64,000 nt of DNA from Ochotona curzoniae (GCF_017591425.1 NW_024467120.1:11904001-11968000), one strand, 5' to 3'. Positions 1 to 19,094 are shown, counted from the stretch's first letter. The notes: generated from the sequence alone by a model not told the origin. Translations and numbers: made by a program.

Positions 1-479
1 GGCTTTGTTGCACCAGGGTTGAGAACATCTTTCCAAGATTCACTGGTTGACCAAGTCCACCTCGGTGCATCCACAGCAGACCCAAAGCACATGTTTCAAA
101 GCTTGGTCAGGAAAGAGGTCCAAACCATTTTGTTTTCCATCCTCTGACAAGGCACTTAATGGCCTCTGCTGGCCTGGAGGAGTTGACAGGCATGTCCCCC
201 ATGCGCATCTGGGCATGCATCAGCAACTGAGAAGGCCCATTCCTGATACATGCAAAATCAAACCACAAATCTCATGATTTTTTCCTCTGGCTGGGATTTG
301 AGTCCAGAAATCTAGTTGGGTGTCCCCCAAGAATTCTCCTGGGGTGACCTCAGACCTGACTCTAATGTGCACCAGCCAGTGCAAGGTAGGGTTAGCTCCA
401 TCACCTGTACCGGCCAATACACATACTTGTGGATGCAGCTGTGTGGTCAATTCAGCCCCTAGCTCCATGTCTCACAAAA

Positions 480-2090
480 GACAATTACTACTATAGGCTA
501 ACCCAACAGAGTCCGCCACAAGCCTGCTCTTCACATGAATCAATGCATGCTGCAGCCTAATCTAGGAGACCTCCAGTAACCTCCAGTAACTATTAGGCCC
601 ACCTCTAGCATTAGTTTTTGCATGGGCTGGCATATGTTGCAAACTAGCCCAATCTGTCTCCCATCCTATCTGGTTCTCATGAATACCCATGGGTGCTAAA
701 GCTTAGCTCAGTCAGTCTCACCCCCGGACCCAGTCCACCATATGCCAATGGGTGCTGTGGCCTTTACAAGCCTGGCTCGCCTCCAGTCCTGGCTCTCATG
801 CTCACCAGCAGGAGTTGCAACCCACCAGAGAAGTGCCCACCATTGCCCTACCAGACCATTTCCAGCGCTGGAACCTGTGAGTGTCCCTGGGTCCTGTAAC
901 CCAGTCTAACATGGCTGGCCCCCACTCCTAGCACTTACTTAGTTGGTACTGCAGCCTCGGCCAACTGGCTCACATCCATTTTAGCTCTCACTGGTACCTG
1001 CTACATCCTGGCCTAACCTGGTTTACCCCCAGACCATGATTTCATATGACAGGGTGAGTGCTGTCACCTAGCCCAACCTAGCCCACACCCATTTTGGCAC
1101 TTGTGAGTACCAGTGGGTTCTGGCAACTAACTCAATCTGGCCCTCCCCTAGACCCAGTCTGCATGCCAATGGGTGCTACAGCCTTGCCCAGCCCAGTCTA
1201 CCCACAGCCCCAGCTCTCATGCTCACCAGTAGAAGCTGCATACAGCAGGGGAGTCCACAGAGTATCCCCACCAGGCCCATTCTAAGTCCGAGCTTTTGCT
1301 CATGTTGGCAGGTACTGCAAACATGCCTGATATGGCTAGCCCGTAATATCTACCCCCACCAGCAGGTATTGCACCCTAGCCCAGTTGTGTGAGGTGCCAC
1401 CCTTTCCTGGCTCTCACGTGTGCCAACAGGTATTGAGGCTTGGCCTGTGGTCATCCCAGACTCTTCTCGGACAAATGCTTAGGAATTCTAAAGCCTTACC
1501 TGGCCTATCCCAGCTCTTATGCTTCCTTTGCCTGCCCTCTTCCCCCACCACTCCCCTGAGAACTAAGGCTTTGTAGAGAAATTACCCAAGTTCCCCTATC
1601 AGGCAGGCTCTCAGCCAACCCCAAATCTTACCAGGGTTGGTAGGTGCCACAAGCCTGCAGGGCATAGTCTGTCCTCAGTTCATGTGCCAGCAGATGCTAC
1701 AGCCTTGCCCAGCTAGGCCTCCTCCCAGTCCCAACTCCTACAGGTATCAAGTGAATTCCTGTCAAGTGAGTGACAGTCCAGGCTAGCTCAGCAAGTCACT
1801 ACCCCTGGACTTATGCAAGCCAGCAGGTGCTGCAGTCCCCCAGGGGTAAGCCCACAATCGCCTACAGAATCTGCCCCCCAGATCCATTTCTTCGCATTCT
1901 GGTGAATGCTGTGGCCCTGCCTGATGTGTCCCATGCCCTGCCCAGACACTTGTGGGTTGGTACGGTGGCCTACCCCAGCCAAGCATGCCCCCCAGCCCCC
2001 GTTTTGCATACATTAACAGGTGATCAGCAATGCTACTTTGGCCTACCCAGGTCTTCCATGTGGGCAGGTGCTTTGCCCTAACCTAGACAT
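480..2090. repeat. Diverged C-rich tandem array, period about 55-60 bp
   Basis: Variants of a unit containing 'ggtgctgcagcc', 'tagccca' and 'cagctctcatgc' recur through the stretch. Successive 'ggtgctg/ggtactg' cores near 941, 1000, 1056, 1111, 1172, 1229, 1310, 1365 and 1429 are spaced mostly 55-64 bp. Copies are strongly diverged, and short open frames across them look non-coding. It could be an old minisatellite or the internal tandem part of a retroelement; I cannot assign a family. Confidence 0.6.
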
Positions 2091-2299
2091 GCTTTCTGAT
2101 TCGTCCCTCTGAATCAGTCCAACTCAACTCACTGGACTGCCTGCAAATACAATGTTTGGGCCCATGGAACCTCCCAGAAGTCATTCCTCCCCTGCTGAAT
2201 AGACCCTCAGCTGCTCCCACTCCAACAGGTCCATTCCCTGCGTCACCCTGGCCTGGGGAGCTGGAGTTGCCTGCCCTGGCCAGGCATCCCCGCCTTTCC

Positions 2300-3420
2300 C
2301 ACATACCTTTTAAAACAAAACAAACTAATAAAAATGAATGGCATAAGAAACTGCTAGCATACTGGTATAGTTAACACAAATCTGGTATTAACCACGCCCA
2401 GAATGCCCAACAGCTATTGGCTGCTTTTCTCCCTGAAATGCAACACATGCCATGATACAAGCCAACTATGGAATATACCTACAGCTGTGGGGTGGGGGAA
2501 GATCTTTTTATACTCCATGAAAAAAGAATAAGTGTGCATACAAGAAGCGGATGTAATAGCCTTTAAATAAGGGAATGTAGGAATTTCAAATGGAAAATAC
2601 CACAGATGATATTTAAAAGCACATCATTACACTAGTCAAAACCATACCCTGACTTTAAAATAGAATGGAGAAGAGCAAAAAGGAAAGAACGAAATTGAAT
2701 TACTGTAAATTGAAGCTGTCTTAGCCAGGATCACGTGACTTGAGCCAGTCCAAACTAGACTGGTATCTCTCACAGTTCTTTAGGTCTAGTGTGAGGAACA
2801 AGGGTACATTCCACTTGTGTATTAGATCCTAGTGTCACACAAGATAAGCCGTTTTGATGTATAAGGTGCCCAGATATACTGAGGTGACTGTACAGTCACA
2901 AGCATGCGGGCCAGAGTTGCCAAGAAAGTGGCAGTAAATTGGATTGAAACCCATTCCAGGGTCAATAGAAAAACGACCTCCCCTCGCTGAACACTCTTGA
3001 AATAGTGGAGGTAGGTAGTAAGTGGCGTATGAGGTAACCTAAGATATCTTCATAATTCTCTTCACAATTCCACCCAAGGCTGGTCTTTTCTATTTTAATG
3101 GCATGTGCCCAACCTCGGATCTAACAGGTACTTGCCAGAGAGGGAATGTATTGAAAGATACATATCAAGACTTTCACTGACTTATAAATTAGCAACCTGG
3201 TTACAATACACTAACCCCCAAAAAGCAAATGGTGACTGCAACGCTACAGATTTTCATAAAACTAGGTAGACAGGACAATATGTCTTGGTAATAAAGACAC
3301 CACAAAACAATGAAGTCAGTAAAGATTTGGATAACTACTACAGAACTTAAGGACCAGAACTAAAGCATGAGGGGAAGGTAGTCCAGCAGCACATGCATAG
3401 CCAAATAAGCCCAAAGCTAC
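2300..3420. other. Intergenic, no gene seen
   Basis: AT-rich DNA between the tandem array and the first histone gene. No histone similarity, tRNA or recognisable repeat was seen. It is 3' flank for the leftward H3 gene. Confidence 0.5.
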
Positions 3421-3455
3421 ACCTGTACGCAGCTCCTTTTACAGAAAAGGTGATT

Positions 3456-3471
3456 GGCTCTGAAAAGAGCC
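3456..3471 (-). promoter_or_regulatory. Histone 3' stem-loop of the first H3 gene
   Basis: On the minus strand this reads GGCTCTTTTCAGAGCC, a perfect 6-bp stem with a UUUC loop, 43 nt after the stop. This is the SLBP binding site that replaces a poly(A) tail. A purine-rich stretch (AAAAGGAGCTG on the minus strand, about 3430-3444) lies 3' of it and fits the U7 snRNA-pairing histone downstream element. Confidence 0.95.
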
Positions 3472-3514
3472 TTTGGATTTTCACGGTGCGGTGCTCCAAG
3501 GAAGGAAGGACGAT

Positions 3515-4790
<1,276 letters not shown>

Positions 4791-4795
4791 GTGGT

Positions 4796-4811
4796 GGCTC
4801 TTAAAAGAGCC
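4796..4811 (-). promoter_or_regulatory. Histone 3' stem-loop of H2A
   Basis: Minus strand GGCTCTTTTAAGAGCC: a 6-bp stem with a UUUA loop, 32 nt past the H2A stop. The loop differs from the UUUC used by the other copies but still fits the UHUH rule. Confidence 0.93.
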
Positions 4812-4843
4812 TTTGGTTGTGGTGCACTGCTTTCTGCGCCGTT

Positions 4844-6009
<1,166 letters not shown>

Positions 6010-6038
6010 ACGCGTGCTTGGGCACAATTCACCCCAAA

Positions 6039-6054
6039 GGCTCTTTTCAGAGCC
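6039..6054 (+). promoter_or_regulatory. Histone 3' stem-loop of H2B
   Basis: GGCTCTTTTCAGAGCC preceded by ACCCCAAA and followed by ACC, the full consensus context for SLBP. Confidence 0.95.
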
Positions 6055-7200
6055 ACCTACGAAGCTCATGAATGATCTGTAACATAAGTGCTATAAATTC
6101 AGGTGTTGCAGTTTGTTGTCCTAATATTCTGATGTCCTGTTATTCATGCAGGTTTTGTATCTCCCTTGCGATGTATAGTGTGAAAGTAGCTATCTGTTTG
6201 CCGTTGGTCTCCATGCAGCTTTTTCATTACTTCATTAGTCACCTGCGTAGCTCAGCATTAGGAATGTTAATGGTATGATCCGTACGTTTTCTATTAGTGG
6301 CCCACAAACAGCAATTTCAGGCAGTCACTAAGTGAGTTTCTCTAATACTGAGGTTAAAAATTAGTGGGAGGATGAAACATGCCATCTCATCTTGCAAAAA
6401 ATGCCTCACTCTTGTAGAGAGGTGCCCTGAAGCAGCAAGCAATGCATGACAGAAAGTACCGGGCCTTATAGTTGCAAGTATTCCCAAAAACCTGGTCTGG
6501 GTTCACCTCAGACAAAGTTACTTTAGGGATTTCCACAATCAAACTGCCAGACTCGGAGCCTTAACCATGAAAAGACAGAACAAATCAACCACCTCAGCCA
6601 TATTTTGGCGGCGAAAAACGGGGCGAACAGAGACTACAAAGATGAACTGTGTCTACCAGAGGATTCCTCAGTGGCCACATCATGCTTTAAATGGCGAGTT
6701 TGGCAGCAGTTCATTAACTACTGAACTGTCCAAACCACTTGAGCAAGAGCCTCGGAGCATGCCCCATACCACGGACCTGGCATGGATGGGAGGCTGGGTG
6801 GGGCTTATCCCTTTACCTCCCTGTTTTTCCCAGTTATAGAAAAAAAAATGTGGAAATAATACTCTTAACCACTTTCCTGTAGCCCTAGAACTTTTGTGCC
6901 CTAATTAACTATGTAAAGAATATCAAAAAATAGAATTTAAAAAAATTTGAGCCAACAGCACAAGGTTAGGACGCAGCTTTTACAATTTTAATAGAGCAAA
7001 ACACTTGATGTTTAATGTAAATGAGATTTCTTTGCAACTGAAACTGTTGTTCAGTGTACCTGTTAGCTCTGCACTTGAAACTATCACAATGACGTTATAC
7101 CACAGCGCTTTCAAAGAGAATAGAAACAAACGCACATACTTGAACCAACACTGCCTATGCTTGTAGCCTGAGTATGCAAAAGTAGTACTTAAAATCCCAA
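6055..7200. other. H2BC7-H2AC8 spacer without genes
   Basis: No histone reading frame was found, although human has H4C5 and H2BC8 in the corresponding interval. Parts of it (6056-6280 and about 6975-7120) resemble, in the same order, the 3' flank of the H2B at 42119 (about 42545-42750 and 43005-43150). That points to an old segmental duplication carrying H2B plus its 3' flank. Confidence 0.6.
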
Positions 7201-7811
<611 letters not shown>

Positions 7812-7843
7812 AACGGTGCAGAAAGCAGTGCACCACAACCAAA

Positions 7844-7859
7844 GGCTCTTTTCAGAGCC
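7844..7859 (+). promoter_or_regulatory. Histone 3' stem-loop of H2A
   Basis: GGCTCTTTTCAGAGCC, 32 nt after the stop, preceded by ACCAAA and followed by ACCAC. Confidence 0.95.
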
Positions 7860-7861
7860 AC

Positions 7862-8430
7862 CACTTTTTCTGGAAAAGCGCTGAATTACTCAAAGTTGTG
7901 CTGGTTTGAACCCTTAAAGAAAACCTTTCTCACTGGTCTAATTCCCACTAACAGAATGAAATGGTTAAGAAGAAGCTACATTTTCTGCAAATGAAATGGG
8001 AATAAATTCCATATTATGTCACCACATTTTTCACCACAAAATGTGTATACATATAAAGCCACCATACACTAAAAGCCTGAGAATGTGAGAATCCATCGGA
8101 GAACAAAGGATGTGCTGTGTCCAATCATTTCCCGGCGGGATTTTTTAATTTTTGGTATGCTTGTACCTGGTTTTAGTGGAAATATCTGCTATTTCTCATT
8201 CTAGGAAATGCAATTAGGACCGCACTTTTAAAAGGCCACGTGAAATGAAATCGCCTTTGATAGGGCTTTAAAAGTGAACAGCTTAAGGAATGAATAAATT
8301 CTAAATGATTAGGAATCCTGATTAGATGACGCCGTGGGCTTCATTAAATCAGGCAGATATGCACCTTAACGTAGACACTCTGCAGGCAGTTGACCACTAG
8401 GAAGGCTTTTTAAGATAAATAATATTTATC
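7862..8430. other. Intergenic spacer
   Basis: AT-rich 3' flank of H2A. No gene or clear repeat was seen. Confidence 0.45.
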
Positions 8431-8632
8431 GTTTTTTATTAGAAAGAGATTTACAGAAAGGAGAGACAGAGAAAGATCTTTCATCTGCTGGTTCACTCCC
8501 CAAATGTCTGCGCTGGAAGGATCTGAGCCCTAGTGCTGGCCATCTGAGGGGTGCATTAGTGGATGGGAGATCTCTGTCCCTGTCACTTTGTAAACATGAC
8601 TGGCAAAGGAATAAATAAATCCCGTTTTAAAA
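8431..8632. repeat. Composite C-type SINE fragment
   Basis: The left part reads as the reverse complement of the SINE 3' half (agatctttcatctgctggttcactccccaaatg). The right part resembles the forward 3' half ending in aataaataaat. Two truncated copies, or one rearranged copy. Confidence 0.45.
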
Positions 8633-8639
8633 AGGCAGC

Positions 8640-11195
<2,556 letters not shown>

Positions 11196-11210
11196 AAAAT
11201 TTACAAAACA
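11196..11210 (+). repeat. Target-site duplication, right copy
   Basis: Exact match to 10784-10798, immediately after the A-rich tail of the RPL39 retrocopy. Confidence 0.85.
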
Positions 11211-12056
11211 GATAATCAATGGTCATGGCCTTGTCTAGGCTCTAAGGTGCCAAGGACACATGCTGCATGCCTTGAGGGGTTAACCTCAATTTCTCATCTG
11301 TATTCATAACCTACGCCTTATTCAGGGCCACCCGCCTAGTCCCATGAAAGGGCTAGTGACTTCATAGTCATGTTTCAGTATTGAGCAGCTTCTGGAGTAA
11401 CTGAAAGTACTAACGGCTCCTGAAATGTGATATGTAGTGGTAGAGAATTTGTCCTTCACTTACTGTATTTACCAAACTCCTAACTCTGCAAATCCTTTGG
11501 AACATATCTTTATTCTTTATGTAGTCTCTCTTAGGGTTGGTATACCCAAAACAATCAGGTACATTTTCAAATTGTCCAGTACAGCCTATTGCAGATTTGT
11601 CAAACACAAAGCTATTGTTATTGCTTCTTTTTAAGAAAAAAAAAAATTCTGAAAATCAAAGAGTTATATGTCATTATGTTAGTGGGGGTGGAGGGTGAAG
11701 GGGAAAGAGCTGATAATCTATATAAATGCTCTGCCAGAAATAGGTAACTTCGGGGAAAGCGGAACCTGAGAACAGGCTGCACTGCAGGTGGAGAGCAAAG
11801 ACACAGAAATCGATGTGCCATGCAGAAGACAACATGTCTCGGCACGTCTCTTCTATCCCTCACAAAACTCAGCACTTCTTTCGTCTCTAGCCATGTTTAT
11901 TTTTTATTATTAAGACAATTACTTCAACTAAACTCACAGACTATGGCTTATTCTCAGCATTGAGGCAGCAAACACACAGATCCAAAGTCCAGCGAGAGGA
12001 ATCAGCCACGCCATAATTTCACACACGCATCAGTATTTTTAAGAAAACAAAAAGTT
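11211..12056. other. Intergenic spacer
   Basis: No gene recognised. Small open frames on both strands show no family resemblance. Confidence 0.4.
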
Positions 12057-12390
12057 GGGCCCAGTGCCACGGCCTAGCGGCTAAAGTCATCGCCTTGAAC
12101 GCGCCAGGATTCCATATGGGTGCCGATTCGAATCTTGGCAACTCTGCTTCCCATCCAACTCTCTGCTTGTGACCTGGGAAAGCAGTCAAGGATGGCCCAA
12201 GGCTTTGGGCCCCTGCATCCACGTGGGAGATCTGGGTTCCTGGCTCCAGATAGACGCAGCACTGGCCATTGCGGTCACTTGTGGAGTGAATCATCTGACA
12301 GAGGATAATTCTCTCGGTCTATCCTCCTCTCTGTATATATCTGACTTTAGAACAAAAATAAATAAAACATTAAAAGAAAAAAAAAAATGA
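12057..12390 (+). mobile_element. Lagomorph C-type SINE, near full length
   Basis: Carries the tRNA-like head (gcctagcggctaaagtc), the body landmarks 'cctgggaaagcagtcaagga' and 'ggcccaaggctttgggcccctgca', 'agtgaatcatctgaca', and a CT-rich stretch followed by an A-rich aataaat tail. Confidence 0.85.
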
Positions 12391-12732
12391 GTCTCCAAAT
12401 CTGTGTCATGGCATGGAAGAGTGGCAGCAACATTCCAGCTAATGATTATTTCTAATGAAATTCAGGAAATAAATAAGCAGCAAATGCAGGAAGGCTGTGT
12501 AATATTTTTCTTCCTAGGGGGGAATAAAACTTCTCCCCTTTAACAAAATGATAATCACATTGCAGTCCTAGAGATAAAGATTACAGGTGGAGGAAAGTAG
12601 GAACCAACCATACCCAATCTGATCTTCTGCTTTTATTTTTGAACATCAACAACCCTAGCCCAAACTCTACCATGTTTGCATGCTTGCATAACTTAGCACT
12701 CTGCTCAAGGCACTATATAACTTACCTAATTT

Positions 12733-13035
12733 GGGCCCAGCTTAAATGACTAGTTCTCTGGCTTGCAAGTGTCTGAATCCCATTTGGGTGCCAGCTCATG
12801 TTTCCAGCTGCTCCACTTCCTTTCCAGCTCCCTGCTTATGGCCTGGGAAAGCTGCAAAGGATGGCCCAAAACCTAGGGACCAATGTGTGAGAGATGGAGA
12901 AGCTCCCGGCCCCTAATTTTGAATCAGTTGACTTCTGGCTGTTGTGACATTTGGTGAATGAACCAGCAACGGATCTTTCTCCTTCTCTCTATAAATCTGT
13001 TTTGCCTTTCCAATAAAAACAGTCAGATCTTAAAA
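12733..13035 (+). mobile_element. Lagomorph C-type SINE, diverged
   Basis: Shows 'tttccagctccctgcttatg', 'gcctgggaaagctg', 'ggatggcccaaa' and a terminal 'tttccaataaaaa' tail. Confidence 0.75.
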
Positions 13036-13039
13036 GTGG

Positions 13040-14390
13040 CCTACTTTTCTTTTCTGGACATATGTAAAAGTAAAACTAAATAAATCTGTACATTTTCCCT
13101 GAGGAAATCAAGCAGGATCTGAACCAACAAATTTGAAAGAAGGAAAGGATTCTGTTTCATTTTCAAAAGCTTCTATGTGAGGTCACAGCCAGTGACCCAT
13201 TTGAAAGCACATCAAAGGTCCCTGGTGCCCTTATTTACCTGACAGATTTCTGACTGCAAGCAATCTAAGCCAATAAGCGAGGAAGTGGATGAAGGGAGGC
13301 GGGGGAAGAGGATGGCTTGTGGCTGTGTTAGTTAGCTTTTTTTTTTTTTCTTGAACATACTGCACTTTCTTGCCCAGAGCTGCAATGAGGGAGCCTGCAT
13401 AATACCCGCTGAGCCAAGGCTAGCATGTGTTGCAGGCGAACTTTTGCATGTAGACATAATTCACCATGACCTGCTGCTCAAATCTTTGGACTTTGAGAGG
13501 TGACAGGATATAAATAATTTTGTCTTTATAACTCTATTATGTATGTCTGTAGCATACATTTCCTTAACTCTCTCCAAACCTGAAAGATACTTCAGGTGCC
13601 CACTCTGAGATATCCCAAAGGAAGAACTTTAAAGGCCTGTGTAAGAGAGGTCTCCAGCCAACAGCTGTAAGAAAGGAAGCTTTAAGCTCTACCAAAAAAA
13701 AAATTCTAGAACCTGTTTCAGTAAGTTCAGTATGTTTAAAAATTGGTCATTCTTCATTCAAGAGTGAAACAGAATTCAACTCTGGCCAAAACCTTTACAG
13801 CTAAGCTAAAGTCACAGATATGATCAGCTAATACATGTTCTCTTAAGTACCGGATCTGAGCTATTCTATCATGCAGTAATAAAAAACAGATTTGGTTATT
13901 AAACATATTTAGCATCTTCAAACTTCACAATCAATCAAAAATCATAGAATCAATGCAAACGGTTGCCAGAAATGAAAGCATTCACTAAATATTTAAATTT
14001 AAACTCTGTCATAGAAATATCATATTTTGTATTATGTAACTCTCTGCATATACTTCCTTCTCTGGACTGAGGCCAACACTGCTCATGCCTTGTTTGTCAT
14101 GGTAATAGCAAGGTTTTACTTTGTGTTTCAGGTGGACATGATTACTCCTTCTAGTGGAGTACAATGGGGCCACACATACTTTGAAAAACAATCAAACTGA
14201 TCCAATCTTTGTGAAGAGAACATTAAAACTGTCTTCTAGCCATTTTGAAATGCAGTCTGTTATAGTCCTTGCTAAAATGCAATACAACACCAGAACTCGG
14301 TCCTGTCACATTGCATCAGTTGAATAATCTCTTTCAATTCTCCCTCCCCTCCTCTCAGAGTTAGACAACTGATACACTAAATTTCTAGAA
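13040..14390. other. Intergenic spacer
   Basis: No gene, RNA or confident repeat was seen. Confidence 0.4.
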
Positions 14391-14394
14391 CATA

Positions 14395-14735
14395 AACATT
14401 TTTGAGATGCTCACATGTAGGTAACAGGCCCGGCTTATTTTACACACAGCATAATTCCATAAACAACAGAATTTCATCCATTTTGGTAGCTGAAGAGTAT
14501 TCCTTTACTTTCATTTGTGCATGTAGTTTCCGCATTACTCTGTGGGATGCAGGGTGATGCTCTATATTGGATATCATGAATAGTGCTGCAACAAACACAG
14601 TGATACAGTCATCGCTTCCACAGCCTCAGTACTTTTCACTGGAGAATATGCCCAAACATGGGCTGGTGGACCAATCGTCATCTAGCACTATATAACAGCA
14701 ACTTTTGAACCATTGTCATGGGCATAGGTGTAATG
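14395..14735 (+). mobile_element. L1 3'-end fragment (diverged)
   Basis: Contains 'agaatttcatcc', 'agctgaagagtattcc' and 'gaatagtgctgcaacaaaca' in that order, the familiar series from the 3' part of many mammalian L1 elements. There is no long reading frame. Confidence 0.5.
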
Positions 14736-14739
14736 CACC

Positions 14740-16300
14740 TGTCTTTTTTCAGTCAGCTGTATATAGATAAATGACCTAATACGTTTGATGCATGTCTTAC
14801 GTGGAGAGGGCACTTCCTAATCTCCTCTTAATGACTGACTAAATGTAGGGAATACACAATGAAAATATAGAGGAAAAAGGGGTTAAAGTTAGGGTTCCAA
14901 AATCCATATCAGCACGAAATCTTGAAGATTATTTCAATAACATGCTTAAACCCAGGACAACAGTGAAAAAGAAAACTTCCTATTAAATAAGTAAAATTGG
15001 AAAACTACCCTGAAAATGGTAAACATACTAGTAGGGAGATTATGCTACCATGCCTAGCTCAGTATATACTACAAAAAGGCTTGGTCATCTTCTAATGCGG
15101 TGCATTGTTGGCACACTAGAGAAAATGACCTGTACCATGCTATGGGCAACAATCTAGGGGAGAGAGAGTAGCACAAGAGACAAGTTCACATTGGGGAATA
15201 TTAAACTTGGCATGTATCAGTTATAAACTTATTGTAAAATCCAATTAGCTATTGCACAATTTTGAGAACTATAGTATATCCAAATCACAGTTTTTTAAAG
15301 ACTTTCAAAATGAAAAACACACGCTAAAAAAAAAAGAAAATGTGAAATGCCAAAATCCTTAGAGCTTTAAGACATTTCCTTCTGAATACAATAATGTGAA
15401 TTGTTTACTACACTGCAACCGTAAAGAAACCATTCAGACTGTCACACTGTTTCGTACATGTGTTTGAATTTGGTCAGGAGACAAAAATAAATATAACATG
15501 CAGTCCCTGACTCCTTACAAAAAAAGTTTATGCAAACAGCAAATTAAAAACTTAATTGCGGAACATTTATAAGCCAATACAATCGATGTTTGTAAATTAG
15601 GAATGCACAAATCCCCCTTTGTTGTATTAGTGAGAGGCTGGTTTGGGCTGTGCAGATCATTTCATTCATTAAGAATCTTTTCCAATAACATCCTTTATAA
15701 AAATTTTCAAGATAAATATTGGTTGAAAAATATGTAAGGAGTATGTATGTGTATGTGCAAAGACCTTTTTGACATGCTTTCCAATAGCTACAGGGTAAAC
15801 TTTTTCGCTCTGTTAAATCAGTTTGAATTTCACACTACAAAGCAGCCCTTCCTAACGCCCTGCTATGGGCATCAGCCCAAACATTCAAACCCGTTTTCCA
15901 GAACTGGGTGTTTGTTGTGCACACCCGGCTTGAAACAAAACTCCTTTCGTGTAAATTCCAGAACACCATGTCTGAGTGACCATTCACACTAAAATATAAT
16001 GAAGCCTGAAAACAGTAATTTTTTTTTTTAATAAGCCAATGACACGGGGATAAAAACAAGTAAATGAAGCCATAAAATGGCTGGCGTTTCTAAAAAGTGA
16101 AAATCGAAAACATATCTTTTTTTTTTAAAGATTTATTTTTACCGAAAACATAGTTTTCAAACCCATTCGCTTTGTGGATTAAAGCACAGTAAGAGCTCAA
16201 AGATAACACTCTGTGCTAATATTTTGTAAGGCTCGTGAATGTAAGGCTTGTTCAAACTATTTAGGAATGTTGAGGGTAGGGCAGGTTTTGTTTACCCATT
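14740..16300. other. Intergenic spacer
   Basis: AT-rich. A short SINE-tail-like 'aaagatttattttt' occurs at about 16127. No gene was seen. Confidence 0.4.
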
Positions 16301-16304
16301 GAAA

Positions 16305-16894
<590 letters not shown>

Positions 16895-16936
16895 ATCGTC
16901 CTTCCTTGTTGGAGCACCGCACCGTGAAAATCCAAA

Positions 16937-16952
16937 GGCTCTTTTCAGAGCC
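16937..16952 (+). promoter_or_regulatory. Histone 3' stem-loop of H3
   Basis: GGCTCTTTTCAGAGCC, 42 nt past the stop. The purine-rich downstream element 'gtaaaaggagctg' follows at about 16966-16978. Confidence 0.95.
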
Positions 16953-16979
16953 AATCACCTTTTCTGTAAAAGGAGCTGT

Positions 16980-18250
16980 GTACAGGCTTAGCTGCCACCT
17001 CCAACCCTTGTTCTTAAATGCATGTAATCACATCCGGCAACGCAAAGTTTTATTCTAATTTTAGGAACAACTCGTCGCCGTTTCATTGACAATCACCATT
17101 TTGTTTTCTGTGAGTGAGTGTAACAAGTATGAGTGGTCTGGGAGTCTGGATATGATGTATCTGTCAACATCTTTATGCACCTGTTTGGCAAAGGTGAGGA
17201 ACATACTATGAAAATGCAAAAAAGGCTCCACGTGGAATTTTGAAGAGAATAATTAAATGCTGTCATGCTCGGGAAGATCAGAATCAGCCTTTATAGTATT
17301 GATAATTGTAAAGTGCATAGATTCTGTTTTCCTATGCTATCTGCATGCCACCTTGCCACCTAGCATATACACTTTGTTTAGGATTTGGCGGCTTGTGCGT
17401 TTGCAGGGTTTTGCGTCTCACCCCTCGCATGGACTTGGGCTCATTTTTTGTTTGCATCACAGTTCTGTCCCTTTAGTATGTGGGAGACTGAAAAAGCTCT
17501 TGATTGCGTTGTCGGGCTTGACTGTACAGCCGTTTAGGTAGTGAACAGGTGAATGGGAATTTTCCCTTTCTCTCTACTTGCTTTTTGAGTAAACATCTTT
17601 TCACAGAAGCAATGATTCTTACTATATTTCCAAAGTAACTAAGGGAAAATCAGGAATTGAATTTGAAACTAAAGGGTGTGTCTAATGTAAGGGTGTAGAC
17701 TATTTTCAGTATTACTTGGCTGTAAGAAGAATCCTGTATGATCATTCCTTGACACTCCTGCTTCCACATGGCAGGTTCACCTGTCGCAGATTAATACCTG
17801 TATGGAGATATTGCCAGTGCTGCTGCCCCTAAAATATGTGGTGGGCGGGTGAAAAATAGCAGCAAATAGATAAGCAGATATATGAACCAATTTAGCCATC
17901 ACAAGAATCCCTGGAGATTTCATAGAGAAAAAAAAATTGGGGGAATCCTGACAGACATTAAAGTTAGAGGTCTGAAATGAGGAATCATTCCATGTGAAAA
18001 AATGCCACTGCTGCCCATAATCTAAGTAACTGGAGTTGTAAATGTTGACAATACAGTGATCCACCATGATGTGCATGGTTGTGGCTAACTGTACTTCCTA
18101 TATAGCACTGAAAGATTTTAACCTGTGTTTTGATTTCAACAATTGCAGGACTTTGGGACAGGAAAATATATGAACAATGAAAAACTTTTGTCATATCCTT
18201 ATTATCCACCATAACATGCCATTTTGCAAGGGGGAGAAAAAAGTATAATC
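16980..18250. other. Intergenic spacer
   Basis: 3' flank of H3. No gene or assignable repeat was seen. Confidence 0.4.
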
Positions 18251-18254
18251 AGAA

Positions 18255-18485
18255 AATTATCAGTGCTGCTGGAGTCCCATATCCCAGGCCTGGTTTCTGT
18301 TCCAAGTGTGGCTCCCAATTCCAGGCAAGAAGGAGCCAAGCAGATGCTTTTCTGTGTTGGGTCGATCTGACCCAACACAGTCTCCCTACTGAGAGATTTA
18401 GAGAGTGAACCAGTGGATGGGAATGCTGTCTCTATAGAGACCTGGGTATTTCTATCTCTGCCCTTCAAATAAATAAACAGAAATG
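18255..18485 (+). mobile_element. Diverged C-type SINE with an internal hairpin
   Basis: Retains 'ctggagtcccatat', 'gagagtgaaccagtggatggga' and 'cccttcaaataaataaa'. A perfect 12-bp inverted repeat (18352-18363 and 18369-18380) lies inside it. Confidence 0.6.
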
Positions 18486-19094
18486 TTATAAATAAAAGAT
18501 TGAACAGAGGTTACCATTTATTGTATTTATCCAAAAAAAATTAAAGCTGATGAAATTTTAAGAATTTTTCCTGAGTAAAAATTACTTGTCTTAAAAGCAG
18601 ATAATAGATCAAAAGTCATGTTTTAGTGTATGAATCCAAGCTCATTACTTATATACTGTATTACATTAAAATCCATTTGTACTATAAATGCTTAACAGAT
18701 GAGGAAACTTTCATTTTAGAAAGTTTCAAAAGAGTAAAACACCCAAAAATTTTCCACCAGATTTTATATAATTACATTAACACAATCAACACTATCTTTC
18801 TTCTCCATTAAACTTTAAGGCCTGAAGACCTGTAAAAACTGTCAATAATAATTTTATGTTAGATAATTTTAACTTATTTGCAACATCCGTGAAAAGAAAT
18901 GGGTAGATTTTAAGGGTTCTATGTAATTGTGATTCAGAATAACACTTTTAGCAAACTGCACAAAAATGTAATATGTTCAGTTATTAAAATGTAAGTGACA
19001 AGTTTTAGCTTTTGTTCTTGCCCTTCAACTTATAATCTTAATGATATAGCCAAATACACAATAACAAATTTTTAAAGGAAATTTTAAGAGTTTT

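Noticed and set aside
12019..12390. Open frames of 60-90 codons on both strands
   Set aside because: They lie in a C-type SINE; similar translations recur at 46339, 47928 and 52434 for the same reason.
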